Source of the DNA: CAZEVY01 sp964515555 | GTDB taxonomy: Bacteria > Acidobacteriota > Terriglobia > Bryobacterales > Bryobacteraceae | NCBI GenBank assembly: GCA_964515555.1 | Contig: CAZEVY010000034.1 | Coordinates: forward strand, 1 to 46,091 | Reading direction: 5' to 3' | DNA: 46,091 nucleotides | Shown: positions 1 through 7,759 of the stretch, one piece after another | How the letters are laid out: each line of letters opens with the position of its first letter | How positions within the stretch are numbered: position 1 is the first letter of the stretch | Notes under the pieces: generated by a model | Database searches by the model: none | What the model was told of the DNA's origin: nothing | What the model saw: the letters and a program-made list of their open reading frames with translations, nothing else | Position numbers and translations under genes: made by a program

Positions 1-491
1 AGGAACTCGCTCTTGGTGCGGCTGGCGGCGAGGGCCCGCTGGGTGGCCTCCTCGAGCGCCTCGGTGCGCTGCTTGATGCGCTCTTCGAGCAGCGCCCGAT
101 GCTCGGCGACCTCGTGCTGCGAGGCCTCCAGGGCGGCGATCATCTCGTTGAAGCTCTCGGCCAGAAACTGGATCTCGTCGCCGGTGCGGCTCACCGGCAC
201 CGGCTTCAGCCTGCCCTCTCGCGCCGACCGGATGGCCGCCTGCAACAGGATCAGCGGCCGCGCCAGGAGATGATTCGTGAATCGGGCGATGGCGCCGGCC
301 ACCAGCACCACCACGGCGCACAGCAGGGCGACTTTGGCCAGGTTGACGCTGTCGCGGCCCACGTCGTAGGCGAAGAAAATGAATGCCACCCAACCGAGCA
401 GCAGCGCCGTGAAGATGGAGTACTTGCGCGCAAGCGAACTCGGGCCTCTACGGGCGGAGATCCCCGCAGGGCGCCCGGAGGGTACGTCCAT
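1..491 (-). CDS. HAMP-domain sensor histidine kinase, N-terminal part (cut by window edge)
   Basis: Translating the minus strand from the ATG at 491 gives an open frame to the window edge. A basic N-terminus is followed by two hydrophobic segments (about residues 25-42 and 52-67) separated by only a few polar residues, so there is almost no periplasmic sensor domain. A HAMP-like stretch follows, with the signature RTGDEIQFLAESFNEMI at about 102-118, then a coiled-coil-like helix (EERIKQRTEALEEATQRALA) ending in KSEFL, the usual entry to a HisKA dimerisation helix. The catalytic part lies outside the window, so 'kinase' is inferred from this architecture. The frame stays open upstream to an ATG at 587, but that start would overlap the divergent pyrD start, so 491 is preferred. 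No good ribosome binding site was seen for either. Confidence 0.75.
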   Translation of the reverse strand, partial: MDVPSGRPAGISARRGPSSLARKYSIFTALLLGWVAFIFFAYDVGRDSVNLAKVALLCAVVVLVAGAIARFTNHLLARPLILLQAAIRSAREGRLKPVPVSRTGDEIQFLAESFNEMIAALEASQHEVAEHRALLEERIKQRTEALEEATQRALAASRTKSEF

Positions 492-571
492 GCATTCATT
501 CTGAGGCAGATGGCGGAGGGGATCCCATAAGAGCAACCTCTTAGTTTTCGACGGAATCGGCAGTACTGCGT

Positions 572-577
572 TATCCT
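572..577 (+). promoter_or_regulatory. -10 element (TATCCT) of pyrD
   Basis: TATCCT ends 8 bases before the pyrD ATG at 586 and there is no Shine-Dalgarno sequence. This spacing puts the expected transcription start at or next to the ATG, so the mRNA is probably leaderless. The same arrangement recurs at several other genes in the window. Confidence 0.5.
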
Positions 578-585
578 GTGCACTC

Positions 586-1515
586 ATGCCGGATCGGCTC
601 GGCATCCAATTGTGCGGCGTCTCGCTGCGAAACCCGGTGATGGCGGCGTCGGGGACGTGCGCCTATGGCGTGGAGTTCGCCGACCAGGTGGACTGGCGCG
701 AGGTGGGGGGACTGATCGTCAAGGGACTCTCGCGCGAGCCGCTGGAGGGGAATCCGGAGCCGCGGCTCTACGAGACGCACGGCGGCATGTTGAACTCGAT
801 CGGGCTGCAAAACATCGGGGTTCGGGCCTTCATCGCCGAGAAACTACCGGCGCTGCGGTCGATCGGCACCGCGGTGTTCGCCAACGTGTTCGGCTACGCG
901 GTGGAGGACTACGTGGAAGTGGCCCGGGCGCTGGAAGACGCCGAGGGATTGGCCGGCTACGAGCTGAACGTCTCCTGTCCGAACACGCGGCACGGGGGGA
1001 TGCAGTTTTCGAGCGCCCCGTCGCTGCTCGACGAGGTGGTGCGCGCCGTGCGGGCGGTGGCGCGGCGGCCGCTGATCGTGAAGCTCTCGCCGAACGTGGC
1101 GCGCATCGAGCCGCTGGCGAAGGCGGCGGAGGAGGCGGGGGCGGACGGGGTGTCGCTGGTGAACACGTTCCTGGCGCTGGCGGTGGATGCGCGTGCGCGG
1201 CGGCCGCGGATCGGCGCGGGCTTCGGGGGGCTCTCGGGTCCGGCGATCAAGCCGATCGCGCTGCGGATGGTGTACGAGGCGGCACGCGCGGTGCGGATTC
1301 CGGTGATCGGGCTGGGCGGGATCGCGACGGGCGAGGATGCGGCGGAGTTTCTGGTGGCGGGGGCGTCGGCGGTGGAGGTGGGGACGGCGAGCTTCTGGGA
1401 CCCGTCGTCGCCGGCGCGCGTGGCGCGGGAGCTGGGGCGCTTCGTGGAGAGCGCCGGGGTGGCGCACGTGCGCGAATTGACGGGGTCGCTGGAGATGGGC
1501 GATCGGCGGCGATGA
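586..1515 (+). CDS. pyrD: Dihydroorotate dehydrogenase, class 1B type
   Basis: 309 residues, the usual length of class 1B PyrD catalytic subunits. The enzyme oxidises dihydroorotate to orotate in pyrimidine synthesis, using FMN. Visible hallmarks are the N-terminal NPVMAASGTCAYG motif, IVKGLS with the FMN-contacting Lys46, the ELNVSCPN motif with Cys131 as catalytic base (Cys marks class 1, Ser class 2), VKLSPN, and the phosphate-binding loop IPVIGLGGIATGEDAAEFL. Class 1B enzymes normally work with a PyrK iron-sulfur/FAD subunit; no pyrK is present here, so it must be elsewhere. The gene stands alone: the next gene ends tail to tail 6 bases away. The start follows a -10 hexamer with no leader. 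Confidence 0.93.
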   Translation: MPDRLGIQLCGVSLRNPVMAASGTCAYGVEFADQVDWREVGGLIVKGLSREPLEGNPEPRLYETHGGMLNSIGLQNIGVRAFIAEKLPALRSIGTAVFANVFGYAVEDYVEVARALEDAEGLAGYELNVSCPNTRHGGMQFSSAPSLLDEVVRAVRAVARRPLIVKLSPNVARIEPLAKAAEEAGADGVSLVNTFLALAVDARARRPRIGAGFGGLSGPAIKPIALRMVYEAARAVRIPVIGLGGIATGEDAAEFLVAGASAVEVGTASFWDPSSPARVARELGRFVESAGVAHVRELTGSLEMGDRRR

Positions 1516-1521
1516 GCGGGG

Positions 1522-1893
1522 TCAGGCGCGGCGGGTGGCTTGAATGATGGCCTCCATGTGCTGGAGGTAGCGCTCGAGTGCGCGGCGGCCGGGGTTCGAG
1601 AGACGATACTCGGTTTTCGGCATGCGGCCCTGGAAGGACTTGACGCAAACGATATAGCCGGCCTCTTCGAGCTTGCGGGTGTGGACGCTGAGATTGCCGT
1701 CGGTGGTCTTGAGCAGGTCCTTGAGATCGGTGAAGGTGAGGGAGTCGTTCACCGCCAGGGCGCTGACGACGCCGAGTCGCACGCGTTCGTGAATGAGCCG
1801 GTCGAGCTCGGGCACGCCGGGGCCGGGCCGGGACTTGGTCTGGGGTCGCGGCGCGCGCGACCTGGAATCGACAGCCGCCGATTGTCTAGCCAC
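1522..1893 (-). CDS. Winged-helix transcriptional regulator
   Basis: 123 residues. After a basic, Arg/Pro-rich N-terminus of about 25 residues comes a compact winged-helix domain. LDRLIHERVRLGVVSAL forms the first helix, LTFTDLKDLLKTTDGNLSVHTRKLEEAGYIV the helix-turn-helix with recognition helix, and KSFQGRMPKTEYRLSNPGRRALERYLQHME the wing and C-terminal helix. This resembles the MarR/ArsR-like 'winged helix DNA-binding' family common in Acidobacteriota, often paired with a small membrane protein. Here it overlaps the end of such a gene (1886-2482) by 8 bases, so the two are probably co-translated and the regulator may control its own operon. No ligand-binding domain is present and the target is unknown. 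Confidence 0.85.
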   Translation of the reverse strand: MARQSAAVDSRSRAPRPQTKSRPGPGVPELDRLIHERVRLGVVSALAVNDSLTFTDLKDLLKTTDGNLSVHTRKLEEAGYIVCVKSFQGRMPKTEYRLSNPGRRALERYLQHMEAIIQATRRA

Positions 1894-2482
1894 CGTACCT
1901 CCTCCCGATCAGAATTCCGAAGGCGATTTGCAGTCCGCCGAAGCCGCCAATCAGAAATGAGTTGCCCCAGGAGGGCGGACTGAGCAGCGCGGCGGCGCCG
2001 ACGGCCATGAAGCACAATCCCATAATCGGCACCACATTTACCGAAGAAGCGCCGCCGGTGACGACGCCGGTTCCGTAGAGCAGCAGCCAGATGCCGGGGA
2101 TGACGGGACTCGCGGGCGGCAGCACCATCGTAAGCAGGAGTCCGGCGGCGAGGGGCGGGACGAAGCCCATGAGGAACTTGCGGCCGGGGGCGTTGAGCAG
2201 GGAGGCGCCGGCGAGTCGTGCCTTACGGAGGGTGGCGGCGAAGCCGATGACGAGGGCGAGCGCGGCGGTGGCGAGCCAGACGGAGAGCCAGTCGCGGGGC
2301 GAAGGCTGGAGTCCGGCGAGGAGGCCGGCGGCGACGGCCAGGAGTCCCATGGCGACGCCGCCCCAACCGGGGACGGCGGTGAAGGCGCCGGCGCGCTCCA
2401 TGGTCTCGCGGATGTAGCGGAGGTTGTCGGCGGCGTGTTCGTGGAGCGCGACGGGGGGGGCCGCGCGGCGGATCGCCTGCAT
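1886..2482 (-). CDS. Multi-pass membrane protein of unknown function, partner of the winged-helix regulator
   Basis: About 198 residues from the ATG at 2482. The first 45 residues are soluble (a helix with HAADNLRYIRETMERAGAF), followed by six probable membrane helices: GVAMGLLAVAAGLLAG, WLATAALALVIGFAATL, FLMGFVPPLAAGLLLTMV, GIWLLLYGTGVVTG, VVPIMGLCFMAVGAAALL and FLIGGFGGLQIAFGILIG. I recognise no enzyme or transporter signature. The start at 2482 is chosen because a -10-like TATAGT lies 6 bases upstream of it; an in-frame ATG at 2518 would place that promoter inside the gene. It overlaps the downstream regulator by 8 bases. Confidence 0.75.
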   Translation of the reverse strand: MQAIRRAAPPVALHEHAADNLRYIRETMERAGAFTAVPGWGGVAMGLLAVAAGLLAGLQPSPRDWLSVWLATAALALVIGFAATLRKARLAGASLLNAPGRKFLMGFVPPLAAGLLLTMVLPPASPVIPGIWLLLYGTGVVTGGASSVNVVPIMGLCFMAVGAAALLSPPSWGNSFLIGGFGGLQIAFGILIGRRYGG

Positions 2483-2488
2483 AAGAGT

Positions 2489-2494
2489 ACTATA
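2489..2494 (-). promoter_or_regulatory. -10 element (TATAGT) of the membrane protein/regulator pair
   Basis: On the minus strand TATAGT is followed by six bases and then the ATG at 2482, with no Shine-Dalgarno sequence between. This fits a leaderless or near-leaderless transcript and supports the shorter start for the membrane protein. Confidence 0.4.
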
Positions 2495-2540
2495 GCATTC
2501 CGGGGCGCGAGACGGCAAAGTACTTTGCGACTGTGTCGCG

Positions 2541-2557
2541 GGGCGGGCCGGCCGCCC
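2541..2557. promoter_or_regulatory. GC-rich palindrome between divergent genes
   Basis: GGGCGG and CCGCCC face each other across GCCGG. The dyad lies between two divergent genes and overlaps where the -35 box of the GMC oxidoreductase promoter (-10 TATCCT at 2575-2580) would fall, so it could be an operator. Such short GC palindromes are common in high-GC DNA, so the call is weak. Confidence 0.25.
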
Positions 2558-2607
2558 GGCGCGCGAGCTTTCGGTATCCTGAATCAGGCCGACGGAGGTA
2601 CTTCGCG

Positions 2608-4242
2608 ATGAACGGCAAGCCGGTGGTAGCGGTAATCGGGTCGGGTTTCGGCGGGGCTGTCATGTCCTGCCGGCTGAAGCAAAAGGGGTACGACGTCCAC
2701 ATTTTCGAGCGCGGCCGGCGGTACGGGCGGAACGAGTTTCCACGGCGTCCCGACCAATTGGCGCAGGCATTCTGGGATCCGAAAGACGGAATGTACGGGA
2801 TGCTCGAATACCGGTCGTTTCCCAAGACCGATATCGACGTGCTGACGGCGAGCGGCTGGGGCGGGGGATCGCTGATCTACGCCAACGTGCTGTACCGGAT
2901 GCCGGGGGAGTTCTTCGCCGGCTGGCCGGGCGGCATCACGCGGCCCATGCTCGACCCGTATTACGATCGCGTGCTCCACATGATGGAGGCGAGTCCATTC
3001 CCTCATGACAAGCCCGAGTGGCCCTACGCGCAGACGCCGAAGATGCAGGCGCTCAAGCGAGCGGCAGGGCAACTGGGTCCAGGCGCGAACCTGGAGTTTC
3101 CGCCGCTGGCGGTGCGGTTCGGCAAGGAGCCGGGCAAGGAGGAGATGAACATTCACGGCGTGCCGCAGACCAACTGCATCGGCTGCGGCGAGTGCGACGT
3201 GGGCTGCAACACGCACGCCAAGAACACGCTCGACCTGAATTACCTGGCGGTCGCCGAAAAACTGGGGGCGCATATTCACGTGAATTCGGAGGCCATCGCT
3301 ATACGGCCGAAGGCCGACGGCTCGGGCTACACAGTGGTGTTCGCCGATCCGCGGAATCGGGCCGACAGGCAGTCGATGGACGTGGGCCGGGTGGTGGTCG
3401 CGGCGGGGTCGCTGGGGTCGACGCGGCTGCTGATGCGGATGAAGGAGGCGGGCGAGCTACCGAATCTCAGCGGCCGGATCGGGACGGGCTGGTGCGGCAA
3501 CGGCGACTATCTCGGCTGGGCGTCGAAGTGCGACGCGCCGGTGTATCCGACGCAGGGTCCTGTGATCACCGGTGCGGTGCGTTTCGACGGGGGGCCGTAT
3601 CCGGACGGATTCCCGCACGGCCTGTGGATCGAGGACGCGGGCATTCCGAACTTCCTCGGCTGGTATCTCACGGGCATGACGCCGACGCTCGACTCTCTCA
3701 TCGCCGGGGTGCGCGGCGGCCTGCGGTATCTGGAGGGATTTTTCCGGGAGCGCGAGACCGACATCGGCGACGACCTGGGGCCGCTGCTGTTCCACGAGAG
3801 CAGCATCGTGAGCAAGACGATGATCTTTCTCGGCATGGGCCGCGATCGCTCGAACGGCTTCATGAAGCTGCGGCTGCCGGGGCCGGGGCGGCTGGCCTGG
3901 GACGAGGACGCGCCCATACACCTCAACTGGGATTCCGAGCCGAGCGAGATGCATTTCGATCGCGCGAAGGCAGGAATGCGGCGTCTTTCCGAGGCGCTGG
4001 GGGGCGATTTCCAGGAGAATCCGCTGGGCTTCCTCTCGCGCTACATCAGCGTGCATCCGCTGGGCGGGTGCACGATCGGCGACACGGCGGCGGACGGCGT
4101 GGTGAGCGCGTCGACGGGCGAAGCGTTCGGCTATCCGGGACTGTACGTCGCCGACTCGAGCATTCTGCCGACGTCGGTGGGACCGAACCCGTCGCTGACG
4201 ATTGCGGCGCTGGCGGAGCGTTTCGCGGAGCGGTGGGAGTGA
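2608..4242 (+). CDS. GMC-family oxidoreductase, cholesterol oxidase-like, with a four-cysteine cluster
   Basis: 544 residues from the ATG at 2608, preceded by a good GGAGG site at 2594-2598. The N-terminus has the FAD-binding Rossmann motif VIGSGFGGAVMSCRL (9-23) and a GWGGGSLIYANVLYRMP segment at about 83-99. The C-terminus carries the GMC active-site block HPLGGC and then GLYVADSSILPTSVGPNPSLTI. GMC enzymes oxidise alcohols (sterols, sugars, choline, long-chain alcohols) with FAD; the closest look here is to sterol/long-chain alcohol oxidases. A cluster at Cys190, Cys193, Cys196 and Cys200 (CIGCGECDVGC) has ferredoxin-like CxxCxxCxxxC spacing. No signal peptide is seen. It is a single gene, divergent from the regulator pair. 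Substrate unknown. Confidence 0.85.
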   Translation: MNGKPVVAVIGSGFGGAVMSCRLKQKGYDVHIFERGRRYGRNEFPRRPDQLAQAFWDPKDGMYGMLEYRSFPKTDIDVLTASGWGGGSLIYANVLYRMPGEFFAGWPGGITRPMLDPYYDRVLHMMEASPFPHDKPEWPYAQTPKMQALKRAAGQLGPGANLEFPPLAVRFGKEPGKEEMNIHGVPQTNCIGCGECDVGCNTHAKNTLDLNYLAVAEKLGAHIHVNSEAIAIRPKADGSGYTVVFADPRNRADRQSMDVGRVVVAAGSLGSTRLLMRMKEAGELPNLSGRIGTGWCGNGDYLGWASKCDAPVYPTQGPVITGAVRFDGGPYPDGFPHGLWIEDAGIPNFLGWYLTGMTPTLDSLIAGVRGGLRYLEGFFRERETDIGDDLGPLLFHESSIVSKTMIFLGMGRDRSNGFMKLRLPGPGRLAWDEDAPIHLNWDSEPSEMHFDRAKAGMRRLSEALGGDFQENPLGFLSRYISVHPLGGCTIGDTAADGVVSASTGEAFGYPGLYVADSSILPTSVGPNPSLTIAALAERFAERWE

Positions 4243-4290
4243 TCGTTCGGGGGCCGTCTCACAGGCGGGCGACCCTTTCGCGGCTACCGC

Positions 4291-4296
4291 TATACT
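4291..4296 (+). promoter_or_regulatory. -10 element (TATACT) upstream of the beta-CASP nuclease gene
   Basis: A perfect TATACT five bases before an ATG (4302) that opens a 7-codon reading frame running into the nuclease start codon. See the small ORF at 4302-4325. Confidence 0.5.
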
Positions 4297-4301
4297 GTTC
4301 G

Positions 4302-4325
4302 ATGCTCTCCCGCGAACAGCCATGA
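4302..4325 (+). CDS. Possible 7-codon leader ORF coupled to the nuclease gene
   Basis: ATG at 4302 encodes MLSREQP and stops at TGA 4323-4325, which overlaps the nuclease ATG (4322-4324) as ATGA. The ORF ATG lies 5 bases after TATACT, as at the leaderless starts in this window, and the nuclease ATG has no Shine-Dalgarno sequence of its own. Ribosomes could load on the leaderless ORF and re-initiate at the nuclease start. This is inferred purely from sequence arrangement. Confidence 0.35.
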   Translation: MLSREQP

Positions 4326-5731
4326 AACTCACATTCCGCGGCGCCGCCCAGACAGTCACCGGCTCGATGCACGAGCTTCAGCTCAACGGCAGCCGCTACC
4401 TGCTCGACTGCGGCCTTTACCAGGGCCGCCGCACGGAGGCTTTCAGCCGCAACCGGAAGTTCCCGTTCCCGGCGCGGGAGGTCGACGCGGTGATTCTCTC
4501 GCACGCGCACATCGACCACAGCGGCAACCTGCCCTCGCTGGTGAAGAGCGGCTTCGAGGGGCCGATCCACGCCACGCCCGCGTCGACCGATCTGTGCGGC
4601 GCGATGCTGCGCGACTCGGCGCACCTTCAGGAAAAAGACGCCACCTTTCTGAACAAGCGCCAGAATCGCCGCAAGCGCATCGAACTGATGGAGGGCGACG
4701 GCCAGGTGGAGCCGCTCTACACCATCGAGGACGCCGAGAAGACGCTGCCGCTGTTCGTCGAGACCGGATACGCGAAGGCCGCGGCGCTCGACGGCCTCGG
4801 CTTCGAGTTCCACGACGCCGGACACTTGCTCGGCTCGGCGTGGATGCGGCTCGATCTCGAGGAGCGCGGCCGGCGCGCGCGCGTGGTCTTTTCGGGCGAC
4901 GTCGGCCGCCACGGGCTGCCGATCATCCGCGACCCCGAGCAGCCGGCCGAGGCCGACTACCTGATTCTCGAGAGCACCTACGGGAATCGCCTTCACAAGC
5001 AGGAAGAGGTGGTGCTCAGCAAACTGGCGGGCGTCATCAACCGGACAGCGGGGCGCGGCGGCAAGATGATCGTGCCGGCCTTCGCCGTCGGCCGCACGCA
5101 GCAACTGGTGCTCATGCTGCACCAGTTGTGCGAGCGCGGCGAGATCCCCAACATCCCGATCTTCGTCGACAGCCCCCTGGCGGTGGACGCGACGGAGGCT
5201 TACCGGCGACATCCGGAATGCTTCGACGAGGAAGCGGCGCGCTACCTGACCGGCGGCGAGGACCCGTTCGGCTTCCGGCGCCTGCGCTACATCCGCGACG
5301 TGGCGGAGTCGAAGGCGCTGAACGATCTGCGCGGGCCGGTGATCATCATCTCGGCGTCGGGCATGTGCGAGGCGGGGCGCATCCTGCATCACCTGCGCAA
5401 CAACGTCGAGGACTCGCGCTCGACGGTGCTGATCGTGGGATTCCAGGCGGAGCACACGCTGGGGCGCAAGCTGGTGGACAAGCTGCCGGAAGTCCCGATC
5501 TTCGGCGAGCCGATGCGGCTGCGCGCCGAGGTGGTGACGATGAACGAGCTGAGCGGCCACGCCGATCAGCACGAGCTGCTGGCCTGGATGAAGCCCATGG
5601 CGAAGACGCTGAAGCGCGTCTTCCTGGTGCATGGCGAGCCGTCGCAATCGCACGGGCTGGCGGCGGCGATCCGGGAGCGCTACGGCCTGGAAGTCGACGT
5701 GCCCGCCCGCGGCGATTCGTTCGAGTTGTAG
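4322..5731 (+). CDS. MBL-fold beta-CASP RNA nuclease (YSH1/RNase J-related)
   Basis: 469 residues. The metallo-beta-lactamase core has the zinc motif HAHIDHSG (His61, His63, Asp65, His66), a second metal histidine in HDAGHLLGSAW and the Asp of FSGDVGRHG. The beta-CASP insertion is recognisable by ESTYGNRLH, IVPAFAVGRTQQLVLML, FVDSPLAVDATEAYRRHPE and IIISASGMCEAGRILHHL. The C-terminal RMMBL motif ends with ELSGHADQHELLAWM and VFLVHGEPSQSHGLAAAI. Proteins of this family are zinc-dependent RNA endo/exonucleases related to CPSF73/YSH1; the cellular RNA target is not known for this bacterial group. The ATG at 4322 is used because the homology begins there; the open frame upstream contains the promoter. 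Confidence 0.9.
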   Translation: MKLTFRGAAQTVTGSMHELQLNGSRYLLDCGLYQGRRTEAFSRNRKFPFPAREVDAVILSHAHIDHSGNLPSLVKSGFEGPIHATPASTDLCGAMLRDSAHLQEKDATFLNKRQNRRKRIELMEGDGQVEPLYTIEDAEKTLPLFVETGYAKAAALDGLGFEFHDAGHLLGSAWMRLDLEERGRRARVVFSGDVGRHGLPIIRDPEQPAEADYLILESTYGNRLHKQEEVVLSKLAGVINRTAGRGGKMIVPAFAVGRTQQLVLMLHQLCERGEIPNIPIFVDSPLAVDATEAYRRHPECFDEEAARYLTGGEDPFGFRRLRYIRDVAESKALNDLRGPVIIISASGMCEAGRILHHLRNNVEDSRSTVLIVGFQAEHTLGRKLVDKLPEVPIFGEPMRLRAEVVTMNELSGHADQHELLAWMKPMAKTLKRVFLVHGEPSQSHGLAAAIRERYGLEVDVPARGDSFEL

Positions 5732-5749
5732 AATAGTCCGGTTCCAGGC

Positions 5750-5771
5750 GAGCCGCGACCGCAGGGCGCGG
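5750..5771 (-). repeat. Copy of dispersed CCGCTCCC-N-GGTCGCGGCTC element (degenerate)
   Basis: The minus strand reads CCGCGCCC-TGC-GGTCGCGGCTC. It lies between the nuclease stop and the transporter start, directly before a TCCAAGGAG ribosome-binding region, as does the copy at 21907. Confidence 0.6.
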
Positions 5772-5795
5772 TGGATTCCAAGGAGGCACCATATT

Positions 5796-7111
5796 ATGGC
5801 CGCGTCCGACATGGCGCTACCGCCCCCGCGCGAGAAGACCGCGCTCGATCGCGTGCTTTCGATCTTCAGCCGGGTGGAGGGCGGCGAGGGGGTCAGCGCG
5901 ATCCTGCTGGCGGCCAACCTGTTCCTGCTGCTGGGCGCGTATTACATCCTGAAGATCATCCGCGAGTCGCTGATACTCAGCGAGTCGGGCGCGGTTGCGG
6001 CGAGCTACGCGTCGGCGGTGATGGCGGTGATTCTCATTTTTCTGGTGCCGGCCTACGGGAAGTTCGCCTCCAAAGTCGACCGCATCCGGCTGATCGGGTT
6101 CGTCACGGGATTTTTCATTTTGAATCTGCCGCTGTTCGGGCTGATCGGCGGAGCGGGCGTCAAGGTCGGGTTCGCGTTTTACGTGTGGCTCGGAATCTTC
6201 AACGTACTCTCGGTGGCGCAGTTCTGGGCGTTCGCCAACGATCTTTACACCGAAGAGCAGGGCAAGCGCCTGTTCCCAATGATCGGCGTGGGCGCGTCAT
6301 CCGGCGCGTGGGTGGGGGCGACGCTGGTGACGCGGACGCTGAAGCCGTTCACGCCGTACGAGCTGATGGGAATTTCCGCCGGGGTCCTGGCGTTCTGCGT
6401 GGTGTTGACGATCATCGTGCACCGGCGGGAGTCGGCGCGGGCGACGAAGAAGAAAGCCGCGGAGGCCAGCCAGCCGCTCGGCAAGGAGGGCGGCTTCCAG
6501 TTGATCCTGAAGATGCCCTATCTGCGATGGATCGCGCTGTTGATCCTGCTGCTGAACGTCGTGAACACGATGGGCGGCTTCCTATTGAACAGCCTGGTGA
6601 CGCAGGAAGCGGGCAAACTTGCGCAGGCGGAGCAGGAGCCGTTCATCCGGTCGTTCTTCGGCAGCTTCTACGGCTGGCAGAACCTGCTGGGGCTCCTGAT
6701 CCAGATGTTCGTGGTGTCGCGCGTGTTCAAGTACCTGGGCGTGCGCGGGGCGATCTTCGTGCTGCCGATTATCGCGCTGGTGGGCTATGGCGCACTGGCG
6801 TTTCTGCCGATCCTGGCGCTGGTTCGCGTGACGAAGCTGATGGAGAACGCCACCGACTACTCGCTGCAAAACACGATCCGCCACGCACTCTACCTGCCGA
6901 CGAGCCGCGAGGCGAAGTACAAGGCGAAAGCGGCGGTCGACACGTTCTTCGTGCGGACGGGCGACGCGTTGCAGGCGGGTCTGGTGTATGTGGGCACGGC
7001 GGCGGGACTGGCGGTGACGGGCTTCGCGGTGCTCAACGTGTTCTTCGTGGGGCTGTGGCTGGTGATGGCGGTGGCGATTTACCGGGAGCACAAGAAGATC
7101 ACGACGCAGGC
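5796..7111 (+). CDS. ATP/ADP translocase-like (NTP/NDP exchange) membrane transporter, 3' end lost in gap
   Basis: At least 438 residues from the ATG at 5796, with a strong AAGGAG site about 10 bases upstream. A short cytoplasmic N-terminus is followed by about 12 predicted membrane helices, including VSAILLAANLFLLLGAYYILK, FWAFANDLYTEEQGKRLFPMIGVGASSGAWVG, and MENATDYSLQNTIRHALYLPTSREAKYKAKAAVDTFFVRTGD split over several loops. The ESLILSESG and ATDYSLQNTIRHALYLPTS regions are characteristic of the Npt/TlcA-related MFS proteins found in free-living bacteria, where the real substrate is usually unknown. A cytoplasmic C-terminal tail (REHKKITTQ) starts just before the run of N, so probably only a short end is missing. 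It does not continue into the sequence after the gap. Confidence 0.8.
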
Positions 7112-7211
7112 NNNNNNNNNNNNNNNNNNNNNNNNNNNNNNNNNNNNNNNNNNNNNNNNNNNNNNNNNNNNNNNNNNNNNNNNNNNNNNNNNNNNNNNNN
7201 NNNNNNNNNNN
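7112..7211. other. Assembly gap of 100 N
   Basis: Exactly 100 undetermined bases, the conventional placeholder for a gap of unknown length. The sequences on either side encode unrelated proteins that happen to share a reading frame, so real sequence, including the end of the transporter gene and the start of the next gene, is missing here. Confidence 0.98.
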
Positions 7212-7721
7212 ATTACCGGTCATCAGCGCCTGGAGCACTTCGCCGCCAAGACCGTCGGCCCGACGGCGATCGTGCAGGCGCTGGCGAGCTCCGGCTGGCA
7301 GACATGGCGCAAGAGTCCGGAAGAGTGGACGGCCAACACGCGCGGCTACGGCCAGCGCGTGGGCTACAAGTTCGCGCGGATCGCGATCGGCAACTCGATC
7401 GAGATGGCGGTGAGCGCGGCGGTCAACGAGGACCCGCGATTCTTCCATCTCGGACAGGGCGGCTTCGGCAAGCGCGTCGGCTACGCTTTCACGTCGAACT
7501 TCCTGGCGCGGCGGCCGGACGGCAGCCGCCACATCGCCGTGGGCCGGATGGCGGGCAAGTTCGGGAGCGCCTTCATCGCAAACACCTGGTATCCGCCGAG
7601 CAACAACACCACCGGCGACGCCTTGCGGCGGGTCGGGATCAGCTACGCCTTCGGATTCGGTTTCAACGTGATCAAGGAGTTTTCCCCCGAGATCAAACGG
7701 ACGTTCGGCCGCGGACGCTGA
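7212..7721 (+). CDS. Conserved Acidobacteriota protein of unknown function, C-terminal 169 residues
   Basis: The 5' end is lost in the gap. The visible part has the pattern YKFARIAIGNSIEMAVSAAV, NEDPRFFHLGQGGFGKRVGYA, TSNFLARRPDGSRHIAVGRM, NTWYPPSNNTTGDALRRVG and FNVIKEFSPEIKR. This matches my memory of a family of predicted envelope proteins in Acidobacteriota with conserved 'EDPRY/F..G.GGF..R' and 'WYPPS' blocks, whose function is unknown. Small residues repeat in short amphipathic stretches, which would suit a beta-rich or membrane-associated domain. It is separate from the transporter before the gap: composition changes abruptly from hydrophobic helices to soluble sequence. Confidence 0.7.
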   Translation: MTGHQRLEHFAAKTVGPTAIVQALASSGWQTWRKSPEEWTANTRGYGQRVGYKFARIAIGNSIEMAVSAAVNEDPRFFHLGQGGFGKRVGYAFTSNFLARRPDGSRHIAVGRMAGKFGSAFIANTWYPPSNNTTGDALRRVGISYAFGFGFNVIKEFSPEIKRTFGRGR

Positions 7722-7745
7722 CACGGCCGCACGACGCTCCTCGTT

Positions 7746-7751
7746 TATACT
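7746..7751 (+). promoter_or_regulatory. -10 element (TATACT) of the first Ser/Thr kinase gene
   Basis: Perfect TATACT ending 8 bases before the ATG at 7760, without a ribosome binding site. The spacing is identical to that at pyrD and the MocR gene and suggests a leaderless mRNA. Confidence 0.55.
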
Positions 7752-7759
7752 GAGACCCG

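Noticed and set aside
492..587. Longer N-terminus for the sensor kinase from ATG 587
   Set aside because: It would overlap the divergent pyrD start and include the pyrD promoter; the added residues have no recognisable features.
5796..7721. A single long protein across the run of N
   Set aside because: The flanking parts are unrelated; the frame is kept only by chance through the placeholder gap.
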